Source of the DNA: Lysobacterales bacterium
GTDB lineage: Bacteria; Pseudomonadota; Gammaproteobacteria; Xanthomonadales; SZUA-36
Direction: 5' to 3'
Assembly: GCA_029859645.1 (NCBI GenBank)
Contig: JAOUCS010000014.1
Coordinates: 1 to 44,386, forward strand
DNA: 44,386 nt
Shown here: piece after piece, positions 1 to 9,784 of the stretch
Layout: every line of letters starts with the position of its first letter
How positions within the stretch are numbered: the first letter of the stretch is position 1
Translations under genes and position numbers: made by a program
Notes under the pieces: generated by a model
The model's input: only the letters and a program-made list of their open reading frames with translations
Database searches by the model: none
What the model was told of the DNA's origin: nothing

Positions 1-867
1 GCCGATGGCGATGCGGTAGCGCAGGCGAGAACGAGGTTACGGCTTTGGCGAAGCTAAAGAAGTGGCCGAGTGAAGCCGTCGCGCGTTGATGGAGGCGGCC
101 TGAAGGTGGTCGAGGCTGGAGCCAGGCTCAAGGTCCAAACAGCAGTGTTCCGGGTCGGCAATCAATAGGCCACGGCGTTCGAGCGCCCGCACGATGCGGC
201 GGCTCAGGGTAACGAGCAGGCTGTCAAGGTTCTCACAGGTCGGGCGGCGGGTTCGGTGAAAGGTTAACCGATTGTTGGACAAACGGTAGGCACCGTCCAG
301 GAACAACATGTGTAGGTGAACGTTCAGGTTAAGTGCCGAACCGAAGCGCTGGATCAGCGTGACGGCGCCGGTGCGTGCACCGGAGGACACGGTAAAGCCT
401 GAATGACGGACCACGAAAGTTGAGATGGCGCGATGCACCACGGTCAGTACCGCAGAAAGCGCGTTCGGATCGTTGGCAAACAGAAAGCGCAGGGGAAATG
501 GAAAAGTCAGTACCCATTGCCGGACCGGTGCCTCGGGGAACACGTGATCGACAAGATGAGCGGCTGATTCCACCATGCGTCGGGCACCGCAACTGGGGCA
601 GAATCCTCGGCGCTTACAACTGAAGGCGACCAGGTGCTCATGGCAGCAGTTATCGCACTTGACTCTCAGGAAGCCATGCTCCAGCAGCCCGCACTTCAGG
701 TAATCCTCAAACTCCTGTCGGACGAACTTCGGCAGATAGCCGCCAGATCGTTCAATTTCGTCGACGAATCGTGGGTAGTGCTTTGCGATGACGGAGTAGA
801 GTTCCGTCTGTTCAGGCTGATGTCGGTAGTAGCCTGGGGCGTTGGTGGTTGGAGATCGTGCAAGCAC
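1..867 (-). pseudogene. IS91-family (Y2/HUH) transposase, interrupted and cut by window edge
   Basis: The gene reads leftward from a GTG at 867 and resembles IS91/IS801 rolling-circle transposases. The N-terminal zinc-binding region has C-x2-C and later C-x2-C pairs (CDNC, CPSC). A central HUH motif is seen as VHLHML, followed by family-typical residues. An in-frame TAA at 37-39 ends the frame at 276 aa, whereas the family is usually near 400 aa. Directly after the stop, in the same frame, come RLRYRIAIG, residues the family normally carries shortly after the Q-A-A-S-I segment. About 22 codons, including the stop, therefore look inserted. The catalytic tyrosine region would lie left of the window. 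An inactive copy is likely; a sequencing error cannot be excluded. Confidence 0.8.
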
Positions 868-1101
868 CGGTCATGAACAAAATGGGTAACTCGTCCATGG
901 TTCAGGCGCTTGACCCGCGTGTCTGCAGTAGTAGTACCCGGATAGTTGTAGGAAATGCTTGCCGGAGCAGGGAGGCGGTGTATCAGTTAATTGCCCCTAA
1001 ACTGAATCTTTATCTCCCCCAGTGACCGTGAATAGACCTAAGGACACAGCAAATTAAATCCGATAAATAGTTATTTCGAATCATTACACGATTTAGAAAA
1101 A
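868..1101. other. Gene-free stretch upstream of the transposase
   Basis: No convincing reading frame, RNA or terminator is visible here. It lies on the 5' side of the transposase, where the terminal (terIS) end of an IS91-type element should be, but I cannot identify that end by eye. With the repeat and spacer at 1102-1272 it forms about 400 bp without a protein gene between the transposase and tRNA-Phe. Confidence 0.5.
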
Positions 1102-1127
1102 ATGGTGCCCAGGGGCGGAATCGAACC
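1102..1127. repeat. Direct repeat of the tRNA-Phe 3' end (possible att site)
   Basis: These 26 bases are identical to 1272-1297, which is the 3' end of the tRNA-Phe gene (CCA end, acceptor strand and T-arm) plus one flanking base. The copies are in the same orientation, 170 bp apart. The distal copy has no matching anticodon or D arm, so it is not a second tRNA. Duplicated tRNA 3' ends are the usual trace of site-specific integration, but no integrase gene lies between the copies. A decayed island or a partial tRNA duplication would both fit. Confidence 0.7.
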
Positions 1128-1240
1128 TGGATTGGCGGTATGTAGCTGATCAACGAACTGAACTTTGCCCAATCCAAAGTGTTGAACTGTTGCCACTCAG
1201 AAGTTACACGAGTGGTGATCCTCCCGTGGGCGCCATCCAC

Positions 1241-1268
1241 AAAAAAAGCGCCGTTCAGGCGCTTGTTT
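1241..1268 (-). terminator. Rho-independent terminator of tRNA-Phe
   Basis: On the minus strand a perfect 7-bp stem (AAGCGCC / GGCGCTT) with a 5-base loop is followed by a run of T, about 10 bases after the CCA end of the tRNA. Position and form fit termination of the tRNA transcript. Confidence 0.8.
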
Positions 1269-1272
1269 TGGA

Positions 1273-1348
1273 TGGTGCCCAGGGGCGGAATCGAACCACC
1301 GACACGCGGATTTTCAATCCGCTGCTCTACCAACTGAGCTACCTGGGC
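1273..1348 (-). tRNA. tRNA-Phe (anticodon GAA)
   Basis: The minus strand reads GCCCAGGTAGCTCAG and so on to an encoded CCA, 76 bases. The anticodon stem and loop around TTGAAAA give anticodon GAA. The T-loop GGTTCGATTCC and the acceptor stem GCCCAGG/CCTGGGC are intact. A good promoter lies upstream and a terminator just downstream, so it appears to be a single-gene transcript. It follows the DUF1761 gene on the same strand. Confidence 0.97.
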
Positions 1349-1374
1349 AACAGGGTATTCAATGAAGGCGCAGT

Positions 1375-1403
1375 ATTAAACCTTTTGGGGCTCATAAAGT
1401 CAA
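1375..1403 (-). promoter_or_regulatory. Sigma-70-type promoter of tRNA-Phe
   Basis: On the minus strand a -35 TTGACT (1398-1403) and a -10 TTTAAT (1375-1380) are separated by 17 bp. A GC-rich discriminator (ACTGCGCC) follows, as is common in growth-rate-controlled stable RNA promoters. It lies between the stop of the DUF1761 gene and the tRNA. Confidence 0.75.
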
Positions 1404-1404
1404 C

Positions 1405-1800
1405 CTACATCAGGCCGAAAACCAGCCCGTACAGGGTAAATTGCATGGTGTGATAGCCGGCGTTGATCAGCCAGAGTTTAAGGCTTTTCAGCTCGAACAG
1501 GTAATTTACACCGAATGACGTGGCTACCCAGGCCAGGCCTACTCCGACGCCCGAGTGGAAGGCCATAAAGAAACTGGCATCCGGGCCGATCACCATCGAG
1601 AAAGCAATGGCAGCAACCAGGCAAAGCAGGAACGATAGGCCGAATATCTTTACCTTGTTGGCAGCTGCCAGCTGCTCATCACTCAGACCTGATTCGCGCT
1701 GCCAGGCCTTGCCAAACAACAGCGGCGAATACCAAAGACCGCCCAGGGCGAAGGCCGACAGGGCTGCGAGCAACGATGGAAGCCATTCAAACGCTCTCAT
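1405..1800 (-). CDS. DUF1761-type small integral membrane protein
   Basis: This 131-aa protein has about four hydrophobic segments (roughly residues 8-28, 52-72, 78-98 and 110-130). The early sequence [14 protein letters not shown] is typical of DUF1761 proteins, whose function is unknown. It is the last protein gene of the ftsY-mutY-yggX row and its ATG overlaps the yggX stop by 4 bases, so it is probably translated by coupling. Nothing in the sequence suggests a substrate. The family call rests on recognised motif and topology. Confidence 0.75.
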   Translation of the reverse strand: MRAFEWLPSLLAALSAFALGGLWYSPLLFGKAWQRESGLSDEQLAAANKVKIFGLSFLLCLVAAIAFSMVIGPDASFFMAFHSGVGVGLAWVATSFGVNYLFELKSLKLWLINAGYHTMQFTLYGLVFGLM

Positions 1801-2063
1801 TCCGGCACGTACCCTTCAGGTTTTTCGGCAGACCCTTCGAACAGGAATTTCTCCATCTCACCTTCAAGGTATTTACGGTGCTCCGGGTTGATTGGTGATA
1901 ACCGGTTCTCGTTGATCAGCATGGTCTGGTGCGCCAGCCATTTCTGCCAGGCCTGCTGCGAAATATTTTCGAAAATCCGTTTTCCCAGCTCGCCGGGGTA
2001 GGGCTGAAAGGCCAGCCCGTCCAATTCTTCATCCAATGCCTGGCAATGTACTTTTCGGGTCAA
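1797..2063 (-). CDS. yggX: Probable Fe(2+)-trafficking protein YggX
   Basis: This 88-aa protein matches the YggX family end to end: V-H-C near the N-terminus, [10 protein letters not shown]-x2-H/W-x-Q-T-M-L-I-N-E and EHRKYLE, with a C-terminal EGYVPE. YggX proteins are small cytosolic proteins that protect Fe-S enzymes and affect iron handling. The start is TTG: it gives the family N-terminus, no ATG is suitable, and a GGAG-type ribosome site lies 8 bases upstream. It overlaps the mutY stop by 4 bases. Pairing with mutY, an Fe-S protein gene, is a known gammaproteobacterial arrangement. Confidence 0.93.
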   Translation of the reverse strand: MTRKVHCQALDEELDGLAFQPYPGELGKRIFENISQQAWQKWLAHQTMLINENRLSPINPEHRKYLEGEMEKFLFEGSAEKPEGYVPE

Positions 2064-3115
2064 TTGAGTTCTCCGTTATTCAGTTTCTTCAGCAGATTAC
2101 TGACCGGCCTTGGCAGGCCGAGGCCATCCTGCTCTGACGAGGTAAACCAGCCAAGGTTTGCAGGGCATTTTACCTGTGTTCCTTCCACAGCAGTAAGCAG
2201 TAGTGGACAAATGGTCATTCTAATGTGGCTGAGCTTGTGCTCAAACGGCGACAGAGGCTCGGTTTCCACCTCTGCTATTCCCAGCGATGCCAGCGCTCTT
2301 GCCTCGGTAGAACCGGACGGCAGGCACCACAGGCCGCCCCAAATTCCTGCCGGAGGTCGTTTCTCCAGCAAAATCCGGCCGTGGTTATCCCTGACCACCA
2401 GCATGTGAACGGTCTGTTCGCTCACCTTGATCGGTGGCTTCGGTGTGGGTAAGTCGGACACCCTGGAAAGTGCCAGGGCCTGGCAGTCTGCTGCGACCGG
2501 ACAGGCGTCACAGCCAGGTTTGGAACGGGTACACACGGTTGCACCGAGATCCATGACAGCCTGGGTGTAATCAGCACCCCTGGCAGCGGGCAGTCGTTGT
2601 TCGGCTTCCGACCACAGAATCTTCTGGACTGCGGTTTTACCACTCCAGCCCTCAACGGCGGCATGCCGTGCCAGCACCCGGCGGACATTGCCGTCCAGTA
2701 CTGCTGCCGGCTGGTCGGTGGACTGCGAAATGATGGCATTGGCGGTGCTCAGGCCGATGCCGGGCAGGGAACACAATGCCTCTGCTGTTGCAGGTAAGTT
2801 TCCGCTGAACTTCTCAGCGCATATCAGCGCGGATTTATGCAGGTTGCGCGCACGGGCGTAGTAACCCAGCCCTGCCCATAGTGTCAGCACATCGTCGAGA
2901 GGCGCATGGGCCAATGTCCGGATATCGGGGAAGTCATCCATCCACTTTTCGAAGTAGGGAATGACGGTGCCGACCTGGGTTTGCTGCAACATGATTTCGG
3001 AAATCCACACACGGTAAGGCGTGCGGGGCTGTTGCCAGGGCAGGTCCTTGCGGCCGTGCCGGTCCCACCATTCGAGCAGGCGGTCCGGGAATGAAGGCAG
3101 TTTCGCCCTATTCAC
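2060..3115 (-). CDS. mutY: A/G-specific adenine DNA glycosylase MutY
   Basis: The 351-aa product removes adenine opposite 8-oxoguanine in base excision repair. Visible residues are Glu40 in [10 protein letters not shown], the helix-hairpin-helix [12 protein letters not shown] (118-129), catalytic Asp141 in VLDGNVRRV, and the 4Fe-4S ligands Cys195, 202, 205 and 211 with C-x6-C-x2-C-x5-C spacing. The C-terminal third (about 230-345) is the NUDIX-like 8-oxoG recognition domain. The start is a GTG just 3 bases after the ftsY stop. Length and motifs are normal for the family. Confidence 0.97.
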   Translation of the reverse strand: MNRAKLPSFPDRLLEWWDRHGRKDLPWQQPRTPYRVWISEIMLQQTQVGTVIPYFEKWMDDFPDIRTLAHAPLDDVLTLWAGLGYYARARNLHKSALICAEKFSGNLPATAEALCSLPGIGLSTANAIISQSTDQPAAVLDGNVRRVLARHAAVEGWSGKTAVQKILWSEAEQRLPAARGADYTQAVMDLGATVCTRSKPGCDACPVAADCQALALSRVSDLPTPKPPIKVSEQTVHMLVVRDNHGRILLEKRPPAGIWGGLWCLPSGSTEARALASLGIAEVETEPLSPFEHKLSHIRMTICPLLLTAVEGTQVKCPANLGWFTSSEQDGLGLPRPVSNLLKKLNNGELN

Positions 3116-3118
3116 GAA

Positions 3119-4111
3119 TCAGCCGATGGGCAGGATGGCGTTGACGAATGATCCCGCGTCGAAAGGCCGCAGATCCTTGGCCGCCTCACCCACGCCGATA
3201 AACCGTATGGGCAAGTTCAGTTCGTGTGCGATTCCGAACAGTACGCCACCACGGGCCGTACCGTCCAGCTTGGTGACCGTGATCCCGGTCAGGCCGATCG
3301 CCTGGTTGAACTCACGCGCCTGGTTGAGTGCGTTCTGGCCGGTACCTGCGTCTACTACCAGCATGATTTCATGCGGCGCGGAATCGTCGATCCGGCTCAT
3401 CACCCGGTGAATCTTCTTCAGCTCTTCCATCAGGTTGTGCTGGGTATGCAGGCGCCCCGCGGTGTCGGCGATCAGTACATCAATACCCCTGGCCTTGGCA
3501 GATTGCAGTGCATCGAAGATCACCGCGGCCGAATCGGCGCCGCTATCCTGTGCTACAACTGGAATGTCATTACGTTCACCCCATGATTTGAGTTGCTCGA
3601 CCGCGGCGGCGCGAAAGGTATCGCCGGCAGCCAGCATTACACTGAGGCCGTCTTCCTTGTAGCGCTGGGCCAGCTTGCCGATCGTTGTGGTTTTGCCGGC
3701 GCCATTAATGCCAACCATCAGGATGACGAAGGGTTTTTTTGCCGCTTCCACGGCCAGGAACTGCTCGCAGGGCTCGATCAGTTCGTAAAGCTCGGCCTGC
3801 ACGGCGGGCAGCACCTGCTCGGGCTGAGTAATCACTTTGTTCGAAATACCTGCGCGCAGATTCTCAACGATTTCCAGGGCCGCGTTCACGCCGATATCAG
3901 AAGTGATCAACGTCGTCTCGATTTCATCCAGCAGGTCTTCATCGATGGAGCTGCGCCCGGTCAGTAACGCTCCCAGCCGCCTTCCCAACTGGCGCCTGGT
4001 ATCCTCAAGGCGGAGCTCAAGCGCATCCTCGCCGGATTGTTCTGCAGGCCGCAGTTGGACATCCTGGACGGCGCCGGGCTTTTTCTTGTTTTTGCGGAAT
4101 ATGCGCAGCAT
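3119..4111 (-). CDS. ftsY: Signal recognition particle receptor FtsY
   Basis: This 330-aa SRP GTPase docks ribosome-nascent chain complexes at the inner membrane. After a short basic/acidic N-terminus comes the four-helix N domain (about 30-110), then the G domain with P-loop GINGAGKTT (134-142), DTFRAAA (164-170), DTAGR (216-220) and TKLDG (280-284), ending in the FtsY-typical GVGEAAKDLRPF. The acidic A domain is very short compared with E. coli FtsY. Here ftsY heads a minus-strand row with mutY and yggX, divergent from rsmD, which is its common neighbour in gammaproteobacteria. Confidence 0.97.
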   Translation of the reverse strand: MLRIFRKNKKKPGAVQDVQLRPAEQSGEDALELRLEDTRRQLGRRLGALLTGRSSIDEDLLDEIETTLITSDIGVNAALEIVENLRAGISNKVITQPEQVLPAVQAELYELIEPCEQFLAVEAAKKPFVILMVGINGAGKTTTIGKLAQRYKEDGLSVMLAAGDTFRAAAVEQLKSWGERNDIPVVAQDSGADSAAVIFDALQSAKARGIDVLIADTAGRLHTQHNLMEELKKIHRVMSRIDDSAPHEIMLVVDAGTGQNALNQAREFNQAIGLTGITVTKLDGTARGGVLFGIAHELNLPIRFIGVGEAAKDLRPFDAGSFVNAILPIG

Positions 4112-4165
4112 GCTGTAGCTGTCCTCGATGGATGATGGGGCGATATGCTAATTTTGGGGTCGAAT

Positions 4166-4732
4166 ATGAAAAAGAAAAGACCGGGAACCGTGAGAATCAT
4201 TGGCGGCAAATGGCGAGGCACACGCCTGCCCGTGCCGGATCTCACGGGATTGCGCCCATCCGGTGATCGTAGCCGGGAAACCCTGTTCAACTGGCTACAG
4301 GCCGACATTCACGGCGCGACCTGTATCGACCTGTTCGCTGGCAGCGGAGTACTTGGACTCGAAGCTGCGTCACGCGGCGCCGGGCAAGTAACTTTAATTG
4401 AAAAATCCAGGGTCGCAGCTGCCGCCATTCGCGAAAGCGCTCAGCGTCTGGACGCTGAACAGGTACAAGTAGTGCAGACCGATGCTATTGAATGGCTCGC
4501 CGATTGTGAATCCCAGAGCATGGATATCGTCTTTATCGACCCGCCGTTTTGTTCCAGCCTGGAGCGCCGGGTGATCGAGTTACTGTCGATGGGTGATTGC
4601 TTAAATACAGGGGCCCTGATCTATCTGGAAACCGCCTGGGAAACGCCGCCTCTGGTGCCGCCACCGGCCTGGGAGATCATCCGTGAAAAGCGGCTCGGCG
4701 AAGTCAGAATGCAGCTTTTGAAAAAAAATTAA
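4166..4732 (+). CDS. rsmD: 16S rRNA (guanine966-N2)-methyltransferase RsmD
   Basis: The 188-aa enzyme methylates G966 of 16S rRNA using S-adenosylmethionine. Motifs are RIIGGKWRG near the N-terminus, LRPSGDRSRETLFNWL, the SAM-binding DLFAGSGVLGLEAASRGA, and the catalytic DPPF (normally N/D-PPY/F) in IFIDPPF-like context. An upstream ATG at 4145 would add seven residues. I prefer 4166 because a GGGG ribosome site lies about 7 bases before it and homologues begin close to this point. The gene is divergent from ftsY with only about 54 bp between them. Confidence 0.94.
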   Translation: MKKKRPGTVRIIGGKWRGTRLPVPDLTGLRPSGDRSRETLFNWLQADIHGATCIDLFAGSGVLGLEAASRGAGQVTLIEKSRVAAAAIRESAQRLDAEQVQVVQTDAIEWLADCESQSMDIVFIDPPFCSSLERRVIELLSMGDCLNTGALIYLETAWETPPLVPPPAWEIIREKRLGEVRMQLLKKN

Positions 4733-4799
4733 TTTTTTGAAAGAAATTCATTCCCATTTGGGTCATCTATTATGCAGGCGGTCTTCGCCTGTGTAGTAA

Positions 4800-5707
<908 letters not shown>

Positions 5708-5715
5708 AATCGAAA

Positions 5716-7386
5716 ATGACTTTCCGGGCAATATTTTGCCTGGTGCTGATAACTGTTGCTGCGCCGCTGTGGGCGGTAAGCACACCCGACAAGGCGGCGA
5801 TCGCCAGTGCACATTTCCTGGCCACCGAGGCGGGCCACGAAATCCTGTCAAAAGGCGGCAACGCGTTTGATGCGGCCATCGCGGTCAGCTCTACCCTGGC
5901 AGTAGTCGAGCCCACCAGTTCGGGAATCGGCGGCGGTGCTTTCTGGCTGTTGCACCGCGCTGCCGACGGTTTCCAGACAATGATCGACGCGCGCGAGCAG
6001 GCGCCAGGCGCGGCTCACCGGGACATGTACCTGGACGAAGAGGGCAATGTTAACCGTGATCTCGCGATCAACGGCCCGCTGGCCGGCGGCATCCCGGGCG
6101 AAATAGCCGGGCTGGAGCACCTGGCGGTTCATTATGGCAGGCTGCCTCTGTCCGTCAGCCTGCAGCCGGCCATCCGGATAGCCCGGGACGGCTTCAAGGT
6201 GGATGAGAAATTCCATGCGCTGATGAAATGGCGCATCGATACCATCAAGCGCTGGCCTGAGGCGTCGGAAGCCTACCTTGCTGACGGTGAAATGCCGCCG
6301 GTGGGTCACGTGATCAAGCTGCCTGATCTCGCCTGGGTGCTCGAACAGGTCGCTGAGCGCGGTGCCGAGGGGTTTTACGCGGGCCCGGTGGCAGAGCGGA
6401 TGGTGAAAGGCGTGCGCGAAGCCGGCGGCATCTGGACGATGGAAGACCTCGCAGCCTACAAGGTGAAGGAACGCGAGCCGATACGCGTGATACACGGTGA
6501 TTACGAACTGGTCACGGCGCCACCGCCATCCTCAGGGGGTATTGCGCTGGCGGAAATCCTGAATATCATCGAGCCGTTCCGGGTTAACGAACAGGACCCG
6601 GTTTTGCGGACCCACCTGCTGGTGGAAGCGATGCGCAGGGCATATCGTGACCGGGCCATCTACCTGGGCGACCCCGACTTCGTCAATATTCCCGTGGCTA
6701 TGCTGACCAATCCCTACTATGCAGATGGTTTGCGTGCCTCGATTCGCCCCGACCGGGCCACGCCCAGCAGCATGCTGGCGGGTAATGACCAGTTACCGGA
6801 CGGCACCGACACCACGCATTTTTCCATCATCGACACCGAGGGCAATATGGTCGCGGCTACATTGACGGTTAACCTGCCTTTCGGCTCGGGCTTCATGCCA
6901 CCTGGCACCGGATTGCTGATCAACAATGAGATGGATGACTTCTCCGCCAAGAAAGGCGAGCCTAATGCCTATGGCTTGATCGGTTTTACAGCCAACGAGA
7001 TCCAGCCCTATAAGCGGCCGCTATCCAGCATGACCCCGAGTTTCATGATCAGCGGCGAAAAGCGCGCCGTGATCGGCACGCCCGGCGGTAGCCGGATAAT
7101 TACCATGGTGCTACTGGGCATCCTGGATTTCGTGCAGGGTAATCAGCCTGAATCCTGGGTATCACTGCCGCGTTTCCACCACCAGTATGTTCCCGACAAG
7201 ATTTCTGCCGAGCCGGACGCGTTCTCGCCCGAAGTGGTCGAGGGTTTGCAGGCGATGGGCCATGAAGTGGAAGTCCGCAGCAGAACCTGGGGCAATATGC
7301 ACGGCGCCATGTGGAATCTCGAAACCGGTGAAGTCAGTGCCGGTTCCGATCCGCGCTGGCCATCCGGTCGGGCCATCGTCAGGTAA
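5716..7386 (+). CDS. ggt: Gamma-glutamyltranspeptidase, secreted
   Basis: This 556-aa Ntn-hydrolase cleaves gamma-glutamyl bonds, for example of glutathione, in the periplasm. It has a signal peptide (about residues 1-20, ending PLWA), the early GGNAFDAAIA and SGIGGGAF motifs, and the autoprocessing site where Thr366 in DTTHFS becomes the nucleophile and new N-terminus of the small subunit. Also present are NNEMDDFS, RPLSSMTPS and the GTPGGSRI loop. The start at 5716 restores a signal peptide; a longer frame from 5503 overlaps the ferredoxin gene and is not credible. It follows the ferredoxin by 8 bases and precedes an M20 amidohydrolase, suggesting peptide or conjugate scavenging. Confidence 0.94.
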   Translation: MTFRAIFCLVLITVAAPLWAVSTPDKAAIASAHFLATEAGHEILSKGGNAFDAAIAVSSTLAVVEPTSSGIGGGAFWLLHRAADGFQTMIDAREQAPGAAHRDMYLDEEGNVNRDLAINGPLAGGIPGEIAGLEHLAVHYGRLPLSVSLQPAIRIARDGFKVDEKFHALMKWRIDTIKRWPEASEAYLADGEMPPVGHVIKLPDLAWVLEQVAERGAEGFYAGPVAERMVKGVREAGGIWTMEDLAAYKVKEREPIRVIHGDYELVTAPPPSSGGIALAEILNIIEPFRVNEQDPVLRTHLLVEAMRRAYRDRAIYLGDPDFVNIPVAMLTNPYYADGLRASIRPDRATPSSMLAGNDQLPDGTDTTHFSIIDTEGNMVAATLTVNLPFGSGFMPPGTGLLINNEMDDFSAKKGEPNAYGLIGFTANEIQPYKRPLSSMTPSFMISGEKRAVIGTPGGSRIITMVLLGILDFVQGNQPESWVSLPRFHHQYVPDKISAEPDAFSPEVVEGLQAMGHEVEVRSRTWGNMHGAMWNLETGEVSAGSDPRWPSGRAIVR

Positions 7387-7405
7387 AACGAACTAAGGAA
7401 ATTCG

Positions 7406-8692
7406 ATGAATAAACACATTCTCTGGTTGATCCTCCTGCTGCCGCTGAACGCGCCGGCGCAGATCACTCCGTCGCAACTGGACCTGCTGGCTGCTGAGGT
7501 GCAACCGCAGGTGGTCGAGTGGCGACGCTGGTTTCACGAAAATCCGGAACTGAGTAACCGTGAGTTCAAGACAGCGGCGCAGATCGAAGGAATTCTCCGC
7601 GAGATGGGCCTCGAACCGCAAACGGGGATTGCGCACACCGGTATCATCGCGATCATTGAAGGTGGCAAGCCAGGGCCAATGGTCGCCATTCGCTCCGACA
7701 TGGACGGCCTGCCGGTGGTGGAGCAGACCGGGCTGCCGTTCGCTTCGACCAAGACCGATGTTTATAACGGCCAGGACGTTGGCGTGATGCACGCTTGCGG
7801 CCATGACAACCACATGTCGATGCTGCTGGGCGCTGCCTGGGTGCTCAACTCGGTGAAAGAAGACCTGGCGGGCTCGGTCATGCTGGTTTTCCAGCCGGCT
7901 GAAGAAGGCGCACCTGAAGGCGAAGCAGGCGGCGCCGAGCTAATGCTTAAAGAGGGCATCTGGGCTGAAAGTAAGCCTGAGGCGGTGTTCGGCATCCATG
8001 TCGGCATCGCAACTCCCGGCGGCCAGATTGCGGTGAAACCGGGCCCACTGATGGCTGCGGTCGATAGCTTTGAGATAATCGTGGTCGGTAAACAATCACA
8101 TGGTGCGATGCCCTGGAACGGTATCGACCCGATCGTCGTGGCATCGCAAATCGTGTTGGGCCTGCAGACCATCGTCAGCCGCCAGGTCGATGTCACGCTG
8201 GCGCCGTCTATCGTCAGTGTCGGTCGGATTTCCGGCGGCGTCCGTAATAACGTGATTCCCGACCGTGTCGAGATGGAAGGCACCATCCGAACCTTCGATG
8301 AGAACATGCGGCGTGAAATTCACGCCCGGATCGAGAATACCGCCAGGGCTATCGCATCAGCAGCAGGCGCGGAAATTGAATTCAAGCTGTTGATTGGTTA
8401 TCCGGCCGTCAACAACAACGCGGAACTCTTCGAGAAATCGTTACCGATTTTGCAGCGAGTGTCGGGTGACAACCCCGTCAACATTATCACGCCGCAGACC
8501 GTGGCCGAGGATTTCTCGTTTTTTGCCAATGAAACTCCTGGCCTTTTCCTGTTCCTGGGCAACGGGCCGCCGGATGTAGACCCCACTACCTTGCCCGGTA
8601 ACCATTCGCCTTATTTTGATATGTACGAGCCCAACCTTGAGATGGGCGTGCGGATTTTCAGTAACCTGGTGGTCGACTACCTCAATAACTGA
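7406..8692 (+). CDS. Secreted M20-family amidohydrolase (hippurate hydrolase-like)
   Basis: This 428-aa metallohydrolase is of the M20D type, which cuts N-acyl amino acids. Residues 1-19 form a signal peptide ending NAPAQ. Metal-binding motifs are RSDMDGLPV (96-104), HACGHD (129-134) and a Glu pair in QPAEEGAPEG. A lid or dimerisation domain follows (about 215-330), then the C-terminal NHSPYFD. An AAGGAAA ribosome site precedes the ATG by 6 bases, and the gene is 19 bases behind ggt. Export together with ggt suggests joint release of amino acids from conjugates; the true substrate is unknown. Confidence 0.9.
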   Translation: MNKHILWLILLLPLNAPAQITPSQLDLLAAEVQPQVVEWRRWFHENPELSNREFKTAAQIEGILREMGLEPQTGIAHTGIIAIIEGGKPGPMVAIRSDMDGLPVVEQTGLPFASTKTDVYNGQDVGVMHACGHDNHMSMLLGAAWVLNSVKEDLAGSVMLVFQPAEEGAPEGEAGGAELMLKEGIWAESKPEAVFGIHVGIATPGGQIAVKPGPLMAAVDSFEIIVVGKQSHGAMPWNGIDPIVVASQIVLGLQTIVSRQVDVTLAPSIVSVGRISGGVRNNVIPDRVEMEGTIRTFDENMRREIHARIENTARAIASAAGAEIEFKLLIGYPAVNNNAELFEKSLPILQRVSGDNPVNIITPQTVAEDFSFFANETPGLFLFLGNGPPDVDPTTLPGNHSPYFDMYEPNLEMGVRIFSNLVVDYLNN

Positions 8693-8707
8693 TCGATTTG
8701 CGCCGGG

Positions 8708-9772
8708 CTATGAAGTCGGAATCGTCAGCACGGGAGCATTCGGGTCCGTGGCCTGGTTGGTCAGGGTCGTCATGAACAGCATCAGTGTAAATACACGCTT
8801 GGATGTCAGATCGGCATTTTCTATCCAGTACCAGTAACCTTCGTACCGTACCTGTGCAAAACTGTCGTCCGGTTTTTCTGCGCTTGAGTGAACCTGGAAA
8901 GGCCGTTTAGACGAGGTAGCAGCGTCATAGCCGGGAACTGCATGAGCGGCCTTTTCAGCCGGTACGTCGATGAATCCAGCCATCGCGGACAACATCTGGA
9001 TCACCGACCGGGTTTGAATGGCAAGGGTGTCCGGATCAGATTTGAATGGAGCGTAGATGACACGAAATTGATCCCGGCTGGGGTCCAGGCTGATGATCTC
9101 GCCCACCCTGCGGCTCTTTGCAATGGTTGATTCGGACAGGCCTTCTTTCTTGAGCCTGAAGACGATGTCATGCTTGTTGTTAGCATCCTTGGTCAGTTCA
9201 AAACCCACCGCGCCCAGGATTTGCAGTTCCTGCATCAGCTGCACATATTCGATAAACTCAGGATCGGCAGTACTGTCTTTGCGTCTGGTGACAGACCAGT
9301 TGTGTACGCCATTGATCGCTTCGACGGCCCAGGTAAATAAAAGCTCGCTGCTGTAACCTGCCTGGATCAGTGCCAAAAGGCTGGACGGCGCCACAGGTTC
9401 GAGGATCGCCCTGAGGTAGTCATCGCCGGTTTTAGGCATGTAAGTGATGGTCGGACGGTCGGTATACGTGCCGCTGGCGCCCAGCCCCTGGGAGTTACCC
9501 CCGACAAAATTGTCTGAAAATCCCAACCTGCCGTTCACCGTGGTCGATAGTGTGTAGCCACTGACGATTGAACCCACATCAACGAAAACCGGCATGTCCA
9601 CGAAGCGGATCTTAACAATATTGGCCAGCATCTGGTTTTTCCAGGTATCACCAATACTGTTGCCGTAATTGATCTGGTCACGGTCCATGGTTTTGGGGCC
9701 GTAACTGCCACAGGAAGCCAATAACAAGCCAAGTCCCATAGCCGTTAAAGTCTTGCAGATCGAGGTTTTCAT
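8708..9772 (-). CDS. Lipoprotein of unknown function
   Basis: This 354-aa protein has a lipobox (LLASC) after a short hydrophobic signal, so it should be lipid-anchored in the envelope. I do not recognise a domain of known function. Its early part contains NQMLANIVKIRFVDMPVFVDV, and the C-terminal part has YWYWIENADLTSKRVF, both patterns I associate with uncharacterised proteobacterial lipoproteins. ATG 9772 is preferred over a GTG two codons earlier. It starts 12 bases after the upstream amidohydrolase gene, making it the third gene of that operon. It is convergent with the M20 gene, with no clear terminator between. Confidence 0.75.
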   Translation of the reverse strand: MKTSICKTLTAMGLGLLLASCGSYGPKTMDRDQINYGNSIGDTWKNQMLANIVKIRFVDMPVFVDVGSIVSGYTLSTTVNGRLGFSDNFVGGNSQGLGASGTYTDRPTITYMPKTGDDYLRAILEPVAPSSLLALIQAGYSSELLFTWAVEAINGVHNWSVTRRKDSTADPEFIEYVQLMQELQILGAVGFELTKDANNKHDIVFRLKKEGLSESTIAKSRRVGEIISLDPSRDQFRVIYAPFKSDPDTLAIQTRSVIQMLSAMAGFIDVPAEKAAHAVPGYDAATSSKRPFQVHSSAEKPDDSFAQVRYEGYWYWIENADLTSKRVFTLMLFMTTLTNQATDPNAPVLTIPTS

Positions 9773-9784
9773 AAGCACAAGAAT

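Noticed and set aside
1102-1170. A second tRNA gene beside tRNA-Phe
   Set aside because: Only the 3' end is present; no anticodon stem, D-arm or acceptor partner can be formed.
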